A stretch of DNA of 64,000 nt, taken from positions 1 to 64,000 of the forward strand of contig NZ_QKYW01000007.1 of NCBI RefSeq assembly GCF_003253735.1. Reading direction: 5' to 3'. Position numbers and translations under genes: made by a program. This document shows, in pieces, positions 1-8,422 of this stretch; the first letter of the stretch is position 1; each line of letters opens with the position of its first letter. The stretch comes from Pseudomonas sp. URMO17WK12:I2. GTDB taxonomy: Bacteria > Pseudomonadota > Gammaproteobacteria > Pseudomonadales > Pseudomonadaceae. The notes under the pieces were generated by a model that saw nothing but the letters and a program-made list of their open reading frames with translations, had not been told where the DNA came from and did not search any database.

Positions 1-2
1 GC

Positions 3-30
3 ATCTTACAGCACCCTCATTTGCTGTCAA
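3..30 (-). promoter_or_regulatory. rrn-type promoter A (leftmost)
   Basis: Read on the minus strand, a perfect -35 TTGACA (30..25) is followed after 16 nt by TAAGAT (8..3). It is the promoter nearest to the presumed rRNA operon, which would begin left of the window. The rRNA gene itself is not visible, so the target is inferred from the tandem arrangement and from the remembered position of an rrn operon beside msrQ in P. aeruginosa. Confidence 0.7.
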
Positions 31-110
31 GCTGTTTTTGAAGAACTTTTTCTTTCTTCTCAACACCTTGCAGCGCCCGACCAGATCATCTTCTCTCCAG
101 CGGGAGGCGC

Positions 111-138
111 ATTCTACAGCGTTACAAACCGCTGTCAA
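111..138 (-). promoter_or_regulatory. rrn-type promoter B
   Basis: Minus-strand -35 TTGACA (138..133), 16-nt spacer, -10 TAGAAT (116..111), then a GC-rich discriminator (gcgcctccc). A short spacer with a GC-rich discriminator is typical of stringently controlled stable-RNA promoters. Confidence 0.72.
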
Positions 139-227
139 CACCCTCTTTTACCGCCTTCGATCAGACCCGATCGAACCCGATCGAACCACCAACAGAGCCA
201 CTCAAACCACCCTGTCGATGCCGGCGC

Positions 228-255
228 ATTCTACTCGAATTCGCCGTCCGTGCAA
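228..255 (-). promoter_or_regulatory. rrn-type promoter C
   Basis: Minus-strand -35 TTGCAC (255..250), 16-nt spacer, -10 TAGAAT (233..228), with a GC-rich discriminator (gcgccgg). It has the same geometry as promoters A and B. Confidence 0.68.
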
Positions 256-324
256 CCTTTATTTTCGTCTAACTCTTTGTTTAAAAAGGAGTTTTCAGAT
301 CAGGCTGCGCCGGAAGTGGTGCGC

Positions 325-352
325 ATTATAGGCCGCCACATTTTCTGGTCAA
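325..352 (-). promoter_or_regulatory. rrn-type promoter D (most upstream)
   Basis: Minus-strand -35 TTGACC (352..347), 16-nt spacer, perfect -10 TATAAT (330..325), with a gcgcac discriminator. It lies 10 bp beyond the msrQ stop codon. It is the first of four same-strand promoters; the 360 bp to the left edge hold no convincing gene. Confidence 0.65.
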
Positions 353-361
353 CCGTTTATT

Positions 362-982
362 TCACTTTTGCTGAACTTTCTGCCCTGCCCCGACAATCCG
401 CGGGATTCTGCGCATAAGGGCGGGGATACGCAGCAATAGAAGCACACCCCCAACGACCGCATAGATAGCCCATTCCTCCAGGTCCGCCCTGACGATCCAG
501 AGCATATGCAGCAACCCCAGCGGCAGAATGAGGTAAATGAGGCGATGCAGCTTCTTCCAGGCTTTGCCCAGGCGGCGCTGACTGTATCGATTGGAGGTCA
601 AGGCCAGCAGCAGCAAGCCGAACAGCGCGATCGCACCAACGATAATGTACGGGCGCTTGCGCAGCTCCACGGCCAGCTGCGACCAGTCCAGCCCGAGAAT
701 GAAAACGGCATACGCGGCCAGGTGCAGAACCCCATAGGCGAAACACCACAGCCCGAGCTGGCGGCGCACGGCCATCCAGCCCGACCAGCCGCTGAGTTTC
801 TGCAATGGGGTCATGCTCAGGGTAATCAGCAGGAGGATGAGCGCGCCCAGCCCCAGCCGCTCGACCAGTACCTTGCCTGGATCAGGTCCCAGCGCGAACG
901 ACCACGCCTGATACAGCCAGTACAACGGCCATACGGCGACCAGCAGGAAAACGAAAAGACGCCAGAACGGGTGGCGCATCAA
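362..982 (-). CDS. msrQ: Heme-binding membrane subunit MsrQ of the periplasmic methionine sulfoxide reductase
   Basis: A 206-residue polytopic membrane protein of the YedZ/MsrQ family. It takes electrons from the quinone pool or a flavin reductase and passes them through heme to MsrP, which repairs oxidised methionines in periplasmic proteins. About six hydrophobic segments are visible, starting with residues 8-30. Conserved histidines sit in the helices (for example in GVLHLAAYA and LHRLIYLILPLGLLHM) and are the likely heme ligands. Length is normal for the family. Its start overlaps the msrP stop by 4 bp, so the two are translationally coupled, in the order msrP then msrQ. Confidence 0.93.
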   Translation of the reverse strand: MMRHPFWRLFVFLLVAVWPLYWLYQAWSFALGPDPGKVLVERLGLGALILLLITLSMTPLQKLSGWSGWMAVRRQLGLWCFAYGVLHLAAYAVFILGLDWSQLAVELRKRPYIIVGAIALFGLLLLALTSNRYSQRRLGKAWKKLHRLIYLILPLGLLHMLWIVRADLEEWAIYAVVGGVLLLLRIPALMRRIPRIVGAGQKVQQK

Positions 983-1992
983 TAGTTCTTCCGCAGATCG
1001 AGGTTGCTGTAAAGACTGGCAACCTCATCGGCATAGCCATTGAACATCTGGGTCTCGCGCACGTTGGGGCTGAACAGCCCGCTGGGTAGCCGACGCTCGC
1101 GCGCCTGGCTCCAGCGAGGGTGGTCGACGGTTGGATTCACGTTGGCATAGAAGCCGTATTCCTGCGCCGCGATGCTTTGCCAGGTCGTTTGTGGCTGCTC
1201 ACTGACCAGACTGATACGCACGATGGACTTGATGCTCTTGAAGCCGTACTTCCACGGAACGACCAGACGCAGCGGAGCACCATTCTGATTGGGCAGTTCG
1301 CGGCCATACATGCCTACCGCCAATATGGCCAAGGGGTTCATCGCCTCATCCAGACGCAGCCCTTCCACATACGGCCAGTCGATCAGACCAAAGCGCGAGC
1401 GTTGCCCCGGCATGCTGTCGGGGTCATTGAGGGTTTCAAAGCGAATGTATTTGGCTGCCGACGTGGGCTCTACCTTATTCAGCAGTGCGGAGATTGGGAA
1501 ACCAATCCACGGAATAACCATGGACCAGGCTTCCACGCAGCGTAACCGGTATATGCGCTCCTCCAACTGATACGGCTTGAGGAAATCTTCCAGCGCATAA
1601 CGGCCAGGCTTGCCGACTTCGCCATCGATCACCACGGACCAGGGTTCGGTTTTCAGGCTTCCGGCATTGGCGGCGGGATCCGACTTGTCGGCACCGAACT
1701 CATAGAAATTGTTGTAATGGGTGGCGTCGTGAAACGGGGTGATCGCTTCGTCCTTGACGGTGACAGCATCCCATTTGGTTGCGGCGATACGATCTGCCAG
1801 CCAGCCAGGCGCCCTGCTCGCCTCGACATCCGCATACCGCTCGGTAGCCGATGACTGCGCCCATGCCGGAGCACTACCCAGCGCGATACCCGCGGCGGCG
1901 GCTGACATGAAGGTGCGACGAGAGAGATAGATTGACTCGGGGGTAACATCCGATTCATTGCATTCGGATGACTGACGCAGCTTGATCAGCAT
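979..1992 (-). CDS. msrP: Protein-methionine-sulfoxide reductase catalytic subunit MsrP (molybdopterin)
   Basis: A 337-residue periplasmic molybdoenzyme of the YedY/MsrP family that reduces methionine sulfoxide in envelope proteins. The N-terminus carries a Tat signal: SRRTFM at residues 24-29, a hydrophobic stretch, then an APAWA cleavage region near 45. The molybdenum-ligating cysteine is expected at C152 in RLRCVEAWSM, a motif well conserved in the family. Length agrees with the family. The ATG at 1992 gives a complete Tat leader. It overlaps msrQ by 4 bp, and the pair forms a two-gene operon. Confidence 0.95.
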   Translation of the reverse strand: MLIKLRQSSECNESDVTPESIYLSRRTFMSAAAAGIALGSAPAWAQSSATERYADVEASRAPGWLADRIAATKWDAVTVKDEAITPFHDATHYNNFYEFGADKSDPAANAGSLKTEPWSVVIDGEVGKPGRYALEDFLKPYQLEERIYRLRCVEAWSMVIPWIGFPISALLNKVEPTSAAKYIRFETLNDPDSMPGQRSRFGLIDWPYVEGLRLDEAMNPLAILAVGMYGRELPNQNGAPLRLVVPWKYGFKSIKSIVRISLVSEQPQTTWQSIAAQEYGFYANVNPTVDHPRWSQARERRLPSGLFSPNVRETQMFNGYADEVASLYSNLDLRKNY

Positions 1993-2054
1993 GATGACTC
2001 CGCAGTATCGGGACAGACCTGCCCAATAGACTACGGAGTCTGCAGGAAATTACA

Positions 2055-2870
2055 TCACTCCAGTGGCTTGCGACGACGCAAACGCAGCAGATATTGAATC
2101 GGGCCGGATGCAGCGTAGGCCAGGAAAATCAGCAGCAGGATGCGCGGTGGATCGCTGAACACCACGGCGAACACCAACACTACGGCAAGAATCGCCACGA
2201 ACGGCACACGGCCTTTCAGATCGAGGTTCTTGAAGCTGTTGTACTTGATGTTGCTGACCATCAGCATGCCGGCCCCCGCAACCAGGATGGCGACCACGAA
2301 CGACATGTTCGAGCCCTGGATACCGAAGTCGCTGAACGCCCACACGGTACCGGCGACTACACCAGCAGCGGCAGGGCTGGCCAGGCCGATGAAGTAGCGC
2401 TTGTCGACACTGCCGATCTGGGTATTGAAGCGCGCCAGGCGTAGCGCAGCACCGGCTACATAGATGAAGGCGACCATCCAGCCGACCTTGCCCATGCTGC
2501 CCAGGGCCCACTCGAACGCCAGCAGCGCCGGCGCGACGCCAAAGGCGACCATGTCGGACAACGAGTCGTACTCGGCGCCGAAAGCACTCTGGGTGTTGGT
2601 CAGGCGGGCGACGCGACCATCCAGGCCGTCGAGCACCATGGCCACGAACACCGTGGCAGCGGCCACGTAGAAGTTGCCGTTCATGGCATTGATGATGGAA
2701 TAGAAGCCGGCGAACAGGTTCGCGGTGGTGAACAGATTGGGCAACAGGTAGATGCCGCGATGGCGCACCTTGCGCCCCTCGTCGTCATGCCCTTCCTCAA
2801 TATGCTCGTCGATGGGCAGTAAGCTGTCATCGTCCCGGGACGAATTGGGCTCTTGCGGACGCTCGCTCAT
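2055..2870 (-). CDS. pssA: CDP-diacylglycerol--serine O-phosphatidyltransferase
   Basis: Inner-membrane enzyme that makes phosphatidylserine from CDP-diacylglycerol and serine, the first committed step to phosphatidylethanolamine. The CDP-alcohol phosphotransferase signature is visible around DGLDGRVARLTNTQSAFGAEYDSLSD, with its metal-binding aspartates. Several hydrophobic helices follow, and the protein ends in a basic tail (RLRRRK). I choose the ATG at 2870 (271 residues), not the GTG at 2879, because AAGGTG lies six bases upstream of it. The acidic N-terminus (about residues 1-35) is cytoplasmic. A structured intergenic region lies upstream. Confidence 0.94.
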   Translation of the reverse strand: MSERPQEPNSSRDDDSLLPIDEHIEEGHDDEGRKVRHRGIYLLPNLFTTANLFAGFYSIINAMNGNFYVAAATVFVAMVLDGLDGRVARLTNTQSAFGAEYDSLSDMVAFGVAPALLAFEWALGSMGKVGWMVAFIYVAGAALRLARFNTQIGSVDKRYFIGLASPAAAGVVAGTVWAFSDFGIQGSNMSFVVAILVAGAGMLMVSNIKYNSFKNLDLKGRVPFVAILAVVLVFAVVFSDPPRILLLIFLAYAASGPIQYLLRLRRRKPLE

Positions 2871-2983
2871 GAACAACACCTTGCATCGGATTTGAATTTT
2901 CGACCGAGCCGCCGGAAAAGCGTTCGCCCTAACGTCGGCCTGGGTACACGGGCTTTATACCAGAAGCCCGTCCTCGGCTCTTT

Positions 2984-3108
2984 ACGAAAAGCACCTGCGC
3001 TCGGCGATGCGGCGTCAAAAAGCGATCCGGCCTGCTCATTTACAGCTCGTGAACTGGGCGCCTCAGCGTTATTTGCTGAGGCCGGATCTTCGCTCGGAGA
3101 CTTTTCGT
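2984..3108 (-). other. Nested inverted repeats in the pssA upstream region
   Basis: The pssA-ilvC gap contains nested complementary arms: ACGAAAAG at 2984-2991 with CTTTTCGT at 3101-3108, GATCCGGCC at 3024-3032 with GGCCGGATC at 3080-3088, and an 8-bp hairpin GCCTCAGC/GCTGAGGC at 3060-3082. The middle pair and the hairpin share bases 3080-3082, so they cannot form together. A separate 7-bp hairpin (CGGGCTT/AAGCCCG) lies at 2949-2970. It may be a pssA leader structure or a small palindromic repeat element. Function is unknown. Confidence 0.45.
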
Positions 3109-3123
3109 GCACAGCCTGGAACG

Positions 3124-3150
3124 AAAAAACGCGGCCATGGCCGCGTTTTT
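3124..3150 (-). terminator. Rho-independent terminator after ilvC
   Basis: A perfect palindromic stem (AAAAACGCGGCC / GGCCGCGTTTTT) with A-runs on the left and T-runs on the right. It lies 16 bp past the ilvC stop and gives a U-tract on the minus strand. Confidence 0.85.
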
Positions 3151-3166
3151 CGTGGATCGAATCGAC

Positions 3167-4183
3167 TCAGTTCTTGGCTTTGTCGACGATCTTGTTGGCA
3201 GCGATCCACGGCATCATGGAGCGCAGTTGCTCACCGATCACTTCGATACCGTGGGCAGCGTTGTTACGACGCTTGGCGGTCATCGACGGGTAGCCGGTGG
3301 CGCCTTCGCTGATGAACATCTTCGCGTATTCACCATCCTGGATGCGCTTGAGGGCATTGCGCATGGCCTGGCGGGATTCGGCGTTGATGACTTCCGGACC
3401 GGTCACGTACTCGCCGTATTCGGCGTTGTTGGAGATCGAGTAGTTCATGTTGGCGATACCGCCTTCGTACATGAGGTCAACGATCAGCTTCAGCTCGTGC
3501 AGGCACTCGAAGTAGGCCATTTCCGGCGCGTAGCCAGCTTCGACCAGGGTTTCGAAACCGGCTTTGACCAGTTCGACAGTACCGCCACAGAGAACGGCTT
3601 GCTCGCCGAACAGGTCGGTTTCGGTCTCGTCCTTGAAGGTGGTTTCGATGATGCCGGTACGGCCGCCGCCAACGCCCGAGGCGTAGGACAGGGCAACGTT
3701 CTTGGCGTTGCCGGAAGCATCCTGGTAAACGGCGATCAGGTCAGGGATACCGCCGCCTTTGACGAACTCGGTACGAACGGTGTGGCCTGGAGCCTTCGGC
3801 GCGATCATGATCACGTCAAGGTCGGCACGCGGAACGACCTGATTGTAGTGAATCGCGAAGCCGTGGGAAAAGGCCAGAGTGGCGCCCTTCTTGATGTTCG
3901 GCTCGATCTCGTTCTTGTACAGAGCGCCCTGGAATTCGTCAGGGGTGAGGATCATCACCAGGTCGGCGGCGGCGACGGCAGAAGCCACGTCGGCAACTTT
4001 CAGGCCGTGAGCTTCAGCCTTGGCAACGGTAGCAGAGCCTTTACGCAGACCGACGGTGACGTCGACGCCGGAATCCTTCAGGTTGCACGCCTGAGCGTGG
4101 CCCTGGGAGCCGTAGCCGATAATGGCAACTTTCTTGCCCTGGATGATCGAGAGGTCACAGTCTTTGTCGTAATAAACTTTCAT
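3167..4183 (-). CDS. ilvC: Ketol-acid reductoisomerase (NADP+)
   Basis: A 338-residue class I enzyme that converts acetolactate or acetohydroxybutyrate to dihydroxy acids in valine, leucine and isoleucine synthesis, using NADPH and Mg2+. The Rossmann motif GYGSQGHAQA follows KVAII near residue 20. The C-terminal helical domain carries the metal-ligand regions (ETDLFGEQAVLCGG and YFECLHELKLIVDLMYEGG). I start at the ATG at 4183 because the protein then begins MKVYYDKDCDLS, the canonical N-terminus. The longer open frame upstream reads into the divergent regulator region. It is divergent from the LysR gene at 4312. Confidence 0.97.
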   Translation of the reverse strand: MKVYYDKDCDLSIIQGKKVAIIGYGSQGHAQACNLKDSGVDVTVGLRKGSATVAKAEAHGLKVADVASAVAAADLVMILTPDEFQGALYKNEIEPNIKKGATLAFSHGFAIHYNQVVPRADLDVIMIAPKAPGHTVRTEFVKGGGIPDLIAVYQDASGNAKNVALSYASGVGGGRTGIIETTFKDETETDLFGEQAVLCGGTVELVKAGFETLVEAGYAPEMAYFECLHELKLIVDLMYEGGIANMNYSISNNAEYGEYVTGPEVINAESRQAMRNALKRIQDGEYAKMFISEGATGYPSMTAKRRNNAAHGIEVIGEQLRSMMPWIAANKIVDKAKN

Positions 4184-4311
4184 GTTCTTGGCTCTTGTGT
4201 AGCGAAAGGAATGGGGTGCACTGCACCGCGACAGAGCTACCTTAAGTGATCCGCTCCATTGCGTAAAATGATATATTCGCAACACAACATGCCGATATAT
4301 GAAACGCAGAA

Positions 4312-5193
4312 ATGGACAGTCACGCACTTACCCTTTTTCTTTCCCTGGCAGACCACCTGCACTTCGGCAAGACCAGCCGCGAGCAGCATGTGAGCCCCTC
4401 TGCGCTCAGCCGCAGCATCAAGCAGCTCGAAGAAGAGCTCGGTGCGCCGCTGTTCATACGCGACAACCGTTCGGTGCGCCTGACGCGTGAGGGTCAGCAG
4501 TTTCGCGAGTACGCCAGCGAGGTCATGAGTGGCTGGCAAGCCATGCGCCAGACATTCAAGCAAGACCAGCAGATCCTGCATGGCGAGCTGTCGCTGTACT
4601 GCTCGGTGACGGCGAGCTACAGCTTTCTGTACGAGATACTCAGCAGCTTCCGGCAAGACTACCCGCGTATCGAAATGAAGCTGCATACCGGCGACCCGGC
4701 GAAGGCCGTCGAGCGGGTACAGCAGGGGCTCGAGGATCTGGCCATTGGCGCCCGCCCGGATAGCCTGCCAGCGGGCGTCGAGTTTCAGTCGATCACCCGC
4801 TCGGCGCTGCGCTTTATCGGCCCGCAATCGCCGCAGCTGTTGAGCGACGAGCAACTGAAGAGTCCTGGTGCGGACACCTGGCAGGACGTTCCGCTGATCC
4901 TCTCCGAGGAGGGCCTGGCGCGAACCCGCACCGACCGCTGGCTCAAGCACCACAACATCAAGCCACGCATCTACGCCCAGGTCAGCGGCAACGAGGCCAT
5001 CGTCAGCATGGTCAGCCTGGGCTTCGGGGTGGGTGTGGTACCGCAGATCGTGCTGGACAACAGCCCCCTGACCGCACGCATCCGCCTTTACGATATCCAG
5101 CCGCCGTTGACGGCCTACGACATCGGCCTGTTCGCCCTGCACAAGCGCCTCAAGGATCCGCTGATCGCGGCCTTCTGGAATCGCCAGCGGTGA
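4312..5193 (+). CDS. ilvY: LysR-type regulator IlvY
   Basis: A 293-residue LysR-family protein with an N-terminal winged helix-turn-helix (residues 1-60; LADHLHFGKTSREQHVSPSA shows the HTH) and a periplasmic-binding-like effector domain. It is transcribed divergently from ilvC across a 128-bp intergenic region. That is the arrangement of E. coli ilvY-ilvC, where IlvY activates ilvC in response to acetolactate or acetohydroxybutyrate. The gene name rests on this arrangement plus the family match. It converges on ilvN, with a hairpin terminator between them. Confidence 0.9.
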   Translation: MDSHALTLFLSLADHLHFGKTSREQHVSPSALSRSIKQLEEELGAPLFIRDNRSVRLTREGQQFREYASEVMSGWQAMRQTFKQDQQILHGELSLYCSVTASYSFLYEILSSFRQDYPRIEMKLHTGDPAKAVERVQQGLEDLAIGARPDSLPAGVEFQSITRSALRFIGPQSPQLLSDEQLKSPGADTWQDVPLILSEEGLARTRTDRWLKHHNIKPRIYAQVSGNEAIVSMVSLGFGVGVVPQIVLDNSPLTARIRLYDIQPPLTAYDIGLFALHKRLKDPLIAAFWNRQR

Positions 5194-5205
5194 TCCTCAA
5201 GCCAT

Positions 5206-5231
5206 AAAAAAAACCCCGCACCAGGCGGGGT
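5206..5231 (-). terminator. Terminator between ilvY and ilvN
   Basis: Stem CCCCGC (5214-5219) / GCGGGG (5225-5230) with a 5-nt loop. An eight-base A run on the left gives a strong U-tract for leftward transcripts (ilvI-ilvN). The right side is T-rich (tcatttattt) and may serve ilvY. Confidence 0.85.
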
Positions 5232-5251
5232 CATTTATTTCAGCATCGTGC

Positions 5252-5743
5252 TCAGACGCTCAGTACCTTGTCGCCGCGGGCGATGCCGGTCACACCGCTG
5301 CGCACGGTTTCCAGGATCAAGGCAGTGCCGACAGCCTGGATAAAGCTGTCCAGCTTGTCGCTGGTACCGGCCAGCTGGATGGTGTACACGCTGGGCGTCA
5401 CGTCGACGATCTGGCCGCGGAAGATGTCGGTGGTGCGCTTGACCTCGGCGCGCTGGGCGCCGGTGGCCTTGACCTTGACCAGCATCAGCTCGCGCTCGAT
5501 GTGGGCGTTTTCCGACAGATCCACCAGTTTGACCACCTCGATCAGCTTGTTGAGGTTCTTGGTGATCTGCTCGATGGTGTCGTCATGACCGATGGTGGTC
5601 AACGTCAGACGCGACAGGGTCGGGTCTTCGGTCGGCGCCACGGTCAGGCTTTCGATGTTGTAGTTGCGTTGGGAGAACAGGCCGACTACACGCGACAGGG
5701 CTCCCGGTTCGTTTTCCAGCAGCAGGGAAATGATATGACGCAT
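5252..5743 (-). CDS. ilvN: Acetolactate synthase small (regulatory) subunit
   Basis: A 163-residue regulatory subunit (also called IlvH) that activates the large subunit and confers valine feedback inhibition. An N-terminal ACT domain begins MRHIISLLLENEPGALSRVVGLFSQR, and a second ACT-like domain lies at about residues 80-160. Length is exactly typical. Its start lies 1 bp from the ilvI stop, so the two are co-transcribed. Confidence 0.96.
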   Translation of the reverse strand: MRHIISLLLENEPGALSRVVGLFSQRNYNIESLTVAPTEDPTLSRLTLTTIGHDDTIEQITKNLNKLIEVVKLVDLSENAHIERELMLVKVKATGAQRAEVKRTTDIFRGQIVDVTPSVYTIQLAGTSDKLDSFIQAVGTALILETVRSGVTGIARGDKVLSV

Positions 5744-5744
5744 G

Positions 5745-7475
5745 TCAGGTACGCTCCGTCTTGCTCAGCCACATGTCGCGCATCGCGCCACCACGAATCT
5801 GCATCGGGTAGACGTGCTCGCTGGTATCCACGGCGATATCGAGGAACACCAGGCGATCCTTGATCGCGAACGCTTCTTCCATCTTCGACTTGAGATCCTT
5901 GAGGTCGGTGATGCGCATGCCCACGTGCCCATAGGATTCGGCCAGCTTGACGAAATCAGGCAGCGACTCCATGTAGGAGTGCGAGTAACGGCTGCTGTAC
6001 TGCATGTCCTGCCACTGGCGAACCATGCCCAGCGCGCCATTGTTCAGGTTGATGATCTTCACCGGCAGGTCGTACTGCAGGCAGGTCGACAGCTCCTGAA
6101 TGTTCATCTGGATGCTGCCTTCACCCGTCACGCAGGCGACATCGGCGTCCGGGAAGTTGAGCTTGACGCCCATCGCGGCCGGGAAGCCAAAGCCCATGGT
6201 GCCCAGGCCACCGGAGTTGATCCAGCGGTTCGGCTTGTTGAAGCGATAGTACTGGGCCGCGAACATCTGGTGCTGGCCCACGTCGGAGCTGACATAAGCC
6301 TCGCCCTTGGTGACTTCGCACAGCGTTTCGATCACGGTCTGCGGCTTGATGATCGAACCGTCGCCCTCGTTATAAGGGAACAGCCGACCACCACCGCGCC
6401 ACTCTTCGATCTGCTTCCACCAGGTGGCCTGCGAATCCTTGTCTGGTGTCTGCTCGATTTCCTTGAGGGCGGCGACCATTTCGCTCAGCACGCTGTCCAC
6501 CGGGCCAACGATCGGGATGTCGGCCTTGACGGTCTTGGAGATCGACGCCGGATCGATATCGATATGGATGATCTTCGCGTTCGGGCAGAACTTGGCAGCG
6601 GTTTCACCATTGATGACCCGGTCATCGAAGCGTGCGCCAACAGCCAGAATCACGTCGGCGTGGTGCATCGCCAGGTTGGCGGTGTAGCTGCCGTGCATGC
6701 CGAGCATGCCGACGAACTGGCGGTCATCGCCCGGGTAGGCGCCGAGGCCCATCAGGGTATTGGTGACCGGCACGTTCAACGCGCGAGCCAGCTCGGTGAG
6801 TTGCGCCGAAGCACCACCGAGAATTACCCCACCGCCGGAATAGATGATCGGGCGCTTGGCGGCAATGAGCATCTCCGCCGCTTTGCGAATCTGCCCCGAG
6901 TGGCCGCGCACGGCAGGGCTGTAGGAGCGCAGCTTGACCTTCTTCGGGTAGCTGTATTCGAACTTCTGCGTCGGATCACCCATATCTTTGGGGATATCGA
7001 CGACCACCGGACCGGGACGACCCGATTCAGCCAGGTAGAAGGCCTTCTTGATCACTTCGGGGATTTCCGAAGGATGCTTGATGATGAAGCTGTGCTTCAC
7101 GATCGGGCGGGAGATGCCGACCATGTCGACTTCCTGGAAGGCGTCGGTGCCAACCACGGTACTGGCCACCTGACCGGAAATGATCACCATCGGGATCGAA
7201 TCCATGTAGGCGGTGGCGATACCGGTCACGGCGTTGGTCGCGCCCGGGCCGGAGGTTACCAGCACCACACCGGCCTTGCCGGTAGCACGGGCATAACCAT
7301 CCGCCATGTGGGTCGCCGCCTGCTCGTGGCGAACCAGGATATGGGTCACTTCCGGTTCTTTGAACAAGGCATCATAGATGTGCAGGAGGGCACCACCCGG
7401 ATACCCATAGATGTACTTAACGCCTTCGTCACGCAACGAGCGGACGACCATTTCAGCGCCGGATAAAAGCTCCAC
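5745..7475 (-). CDS. ilvI: Acetolactate synthase large (catalytic) subunit
   Basis: ThDP- and FAD-dependent enzyme that condenses pyruvate to acetolactate, or with 2-ketobutyrate to acetohydroxybutyrate. The catalytic glutamate motif is VRHEQAATHMADGYARATG. The ThDP/Mg motif is GEGSIQMNIQELSTCL...NLNNGALGMV. I place the start at the GTG at 7475 (576 residues, VELLSGAEMVV) because AGAGGTG lies six bases upstream. The longer in-frame extension has no sensible sequence. It is the first gene of the ilvI-ilvN operon. The 480-bp upstream gap shows no run of Leu/Val/Ile codons that would mark a classical attenuator peptide. Confidence 0.95.
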   Translation of the reverse strand: MELLSGAEMVVRSLRDEGVKYIYGYPGGALLHIYDALFKEPEVTHILVRHEQAATHMADGYARATGKAGVVLVTSGPGATNAVTGIATAYMDSIPMVIISGQVASTVVGTDAFQEVDMVGISRPIVKHSFIIKHPSEIPEVIKKAFYLAESGRPGPVVVDIPKDMGDPTQKFEYSYPKKVKLRSYSPAVRGHSGQIRKAAEMLIAAKRPIIYSGGGVILGGASAQLTELARALNVPVTNTLMGLGAYPGDDRQFVGMLGMHGSYTANLAMHHADVILAVGARFDDRVINGETAAKFCPNAKIIHIDIDPASISKTVKADIPIVGPVDSVLSEMVAALKEIEQTPDKDSQATWWKQIEEWRGGGRLFPYNEGDGSIIKPQTVIETLCEVTKGEAYVSSDVGQHQMFAAQYYRFNKPNRWINSGGLGTMGFGFPAAMGVKLNFPDADVACVTGEGSIQMNIQELSTCLQYDLPVKIINLNNGALGMVRQWQDMQYSSRYSHSYMESLPDFVKLAESYGHVGMRITDLKDLKSKMEEAFAIKDRLVFLDIAVDTSEHVYPMQIRGGAMRDMWLSKTERT

Positions 7476-7957
7476 GTTGTTCACCTCTATTACGCCAGAA
7501 AACCGCCCTTTTGCTGGGTCGGCCCGAGTAGGTTTACTGTCAGCAGAGCATGAGCGACTGTGGTCGCCGACTACGTCAGCTACAACTGAGCAAGTATTGG
7601 GACCGCCCCTGATGTGTTGCGGGGCTTTCCCACCCAGCGCGAGGTAACGCGTTGCGGGTGTAACGAAAGGTCGGCGCGGGTAGCGCCTCATGTCTACTGA
7701 GCTGAAGCCAGCTTGCGGCTGACCCCACTACAGCGAGCATTCGATTGTTGATATTCGCTGCCGGCAAGTCAAGCGATGCATGACGGAATACGCAATATCC
7801 GGCAACGACGCCCTGTGCATCACCGGGTCGCCGGGTCGCGCCGATGTGAAACAGACCCGCCTGCGCCGAACGCCGTTTGGTTATAGTGGCGGCCTGCGTT
7901 GCAACTTCGCGTTGCCAGCACCTCAATCAGTCGTTGCACCATGCATAAGGAAACGCC
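7476..7957. promoter_or_regulatory. Divergent intergenic region between ilvI and the DUF4124 gene
   Basis: About 480 bp without a convincing gene. It must hold the leftward ilvI leader and the rightward promoter of the DUF4124 gene. On the minus strand there is a TTGACT near 7770, but no well-spaced -10. No leader peptide rich in branched-chain codons and no clear attenuator hairpin was found. Confidence 0.4.
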
Positions 7958-8404
7958 ATGCGCCGCATGATTCTCACCAGCAGCCTGCTGCTCGCCCTGA
8001 GTGCGAGCGCCCACGCCGGACAGATCTACAAATGGGTCGACGCCCAGGGCGTAACCCATTTTGGCGAGCAACCGCCCCAGGGCCAGCAATCCACCACGGT
8101 CAATCCGTCGGCAGCGCCGCCGCCTGCCACCACTACCGAATCGAAACCGACCCCGCCCCCCACCTTCGACAGCATCGCCGACCCGGAGCAGGCCGCCGCC
8201 GATGCCAAGGTGAAGAAGGAAGTGGCGGCCCAGGAAGCCGAACGCAAGAAATACTGCGAGACCCAGCGCAACAACCTGGCGCAGCTGGAGAACAATCCGC
8301 GGGTACGCGTGGAAGAAGGTGGGGAGATGCGTCGCCTGGGTGAAGACGAACGTCAGAAACGTATTGCCGACAGCAAACAGGCGATCAAGGAGAATTGCCA
8401 GTAA
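7958..8404 (+). CDS. DUF4124 domain-containing periplasmic protein
   Basis: A 148-residue exported protein. A Sec signal peptide (MRRMILTSSLLLALSASAHA, cleavage near residue 20) is followed at once by a DUF4124 domain (GQIYKWVDAQGVTHFGEQPP), then a Pro/Thr-rich linker (about residues 45-75) and a charged helical C-terminus. The DUF4124 family is common in gammaproteobacteria and its function is not known. A ribosome site AAGGAAA precedes the ATG. Confidence 0.85.
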   Translation: MRRMILTSSLLLALSASAHAGQIYKWVDAQGVTHFGEQPPQGQQSTTVNPSAAPPPATTTESKPTPPPTFDSIADPEQAAADAKVKKEVAAQEAERKKYCETQRNNLAQLENNPRVRVEEGGEMRRLGEDERQKRIADSKQAIKENCQ

Positions 8405-8422
8405 CGCGGGACGTTGCGGGCC

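Noticed and set aside
38..331. A 97-codon open frame on the plus strand at the left edge
   Set aside because: It runs through four well-formed minus-strand promoters and has low-complexity, Arg/Thr-rich composition without any recognisable domain.
2867..3112. An 81-codon minus-strand frame upstream of pssA
   Set aside because: It coincides with nested inverted repeats and overlaps the pssA start and ribosome site; the sequence looks like a chance reading of structured DNA.
7476..7780. Possible attenuator leader peptide for ilvI
   Set aside because: No short frame with a run of Leu, Val or Ile codons and no clear terminator/antiterminator pair was found.
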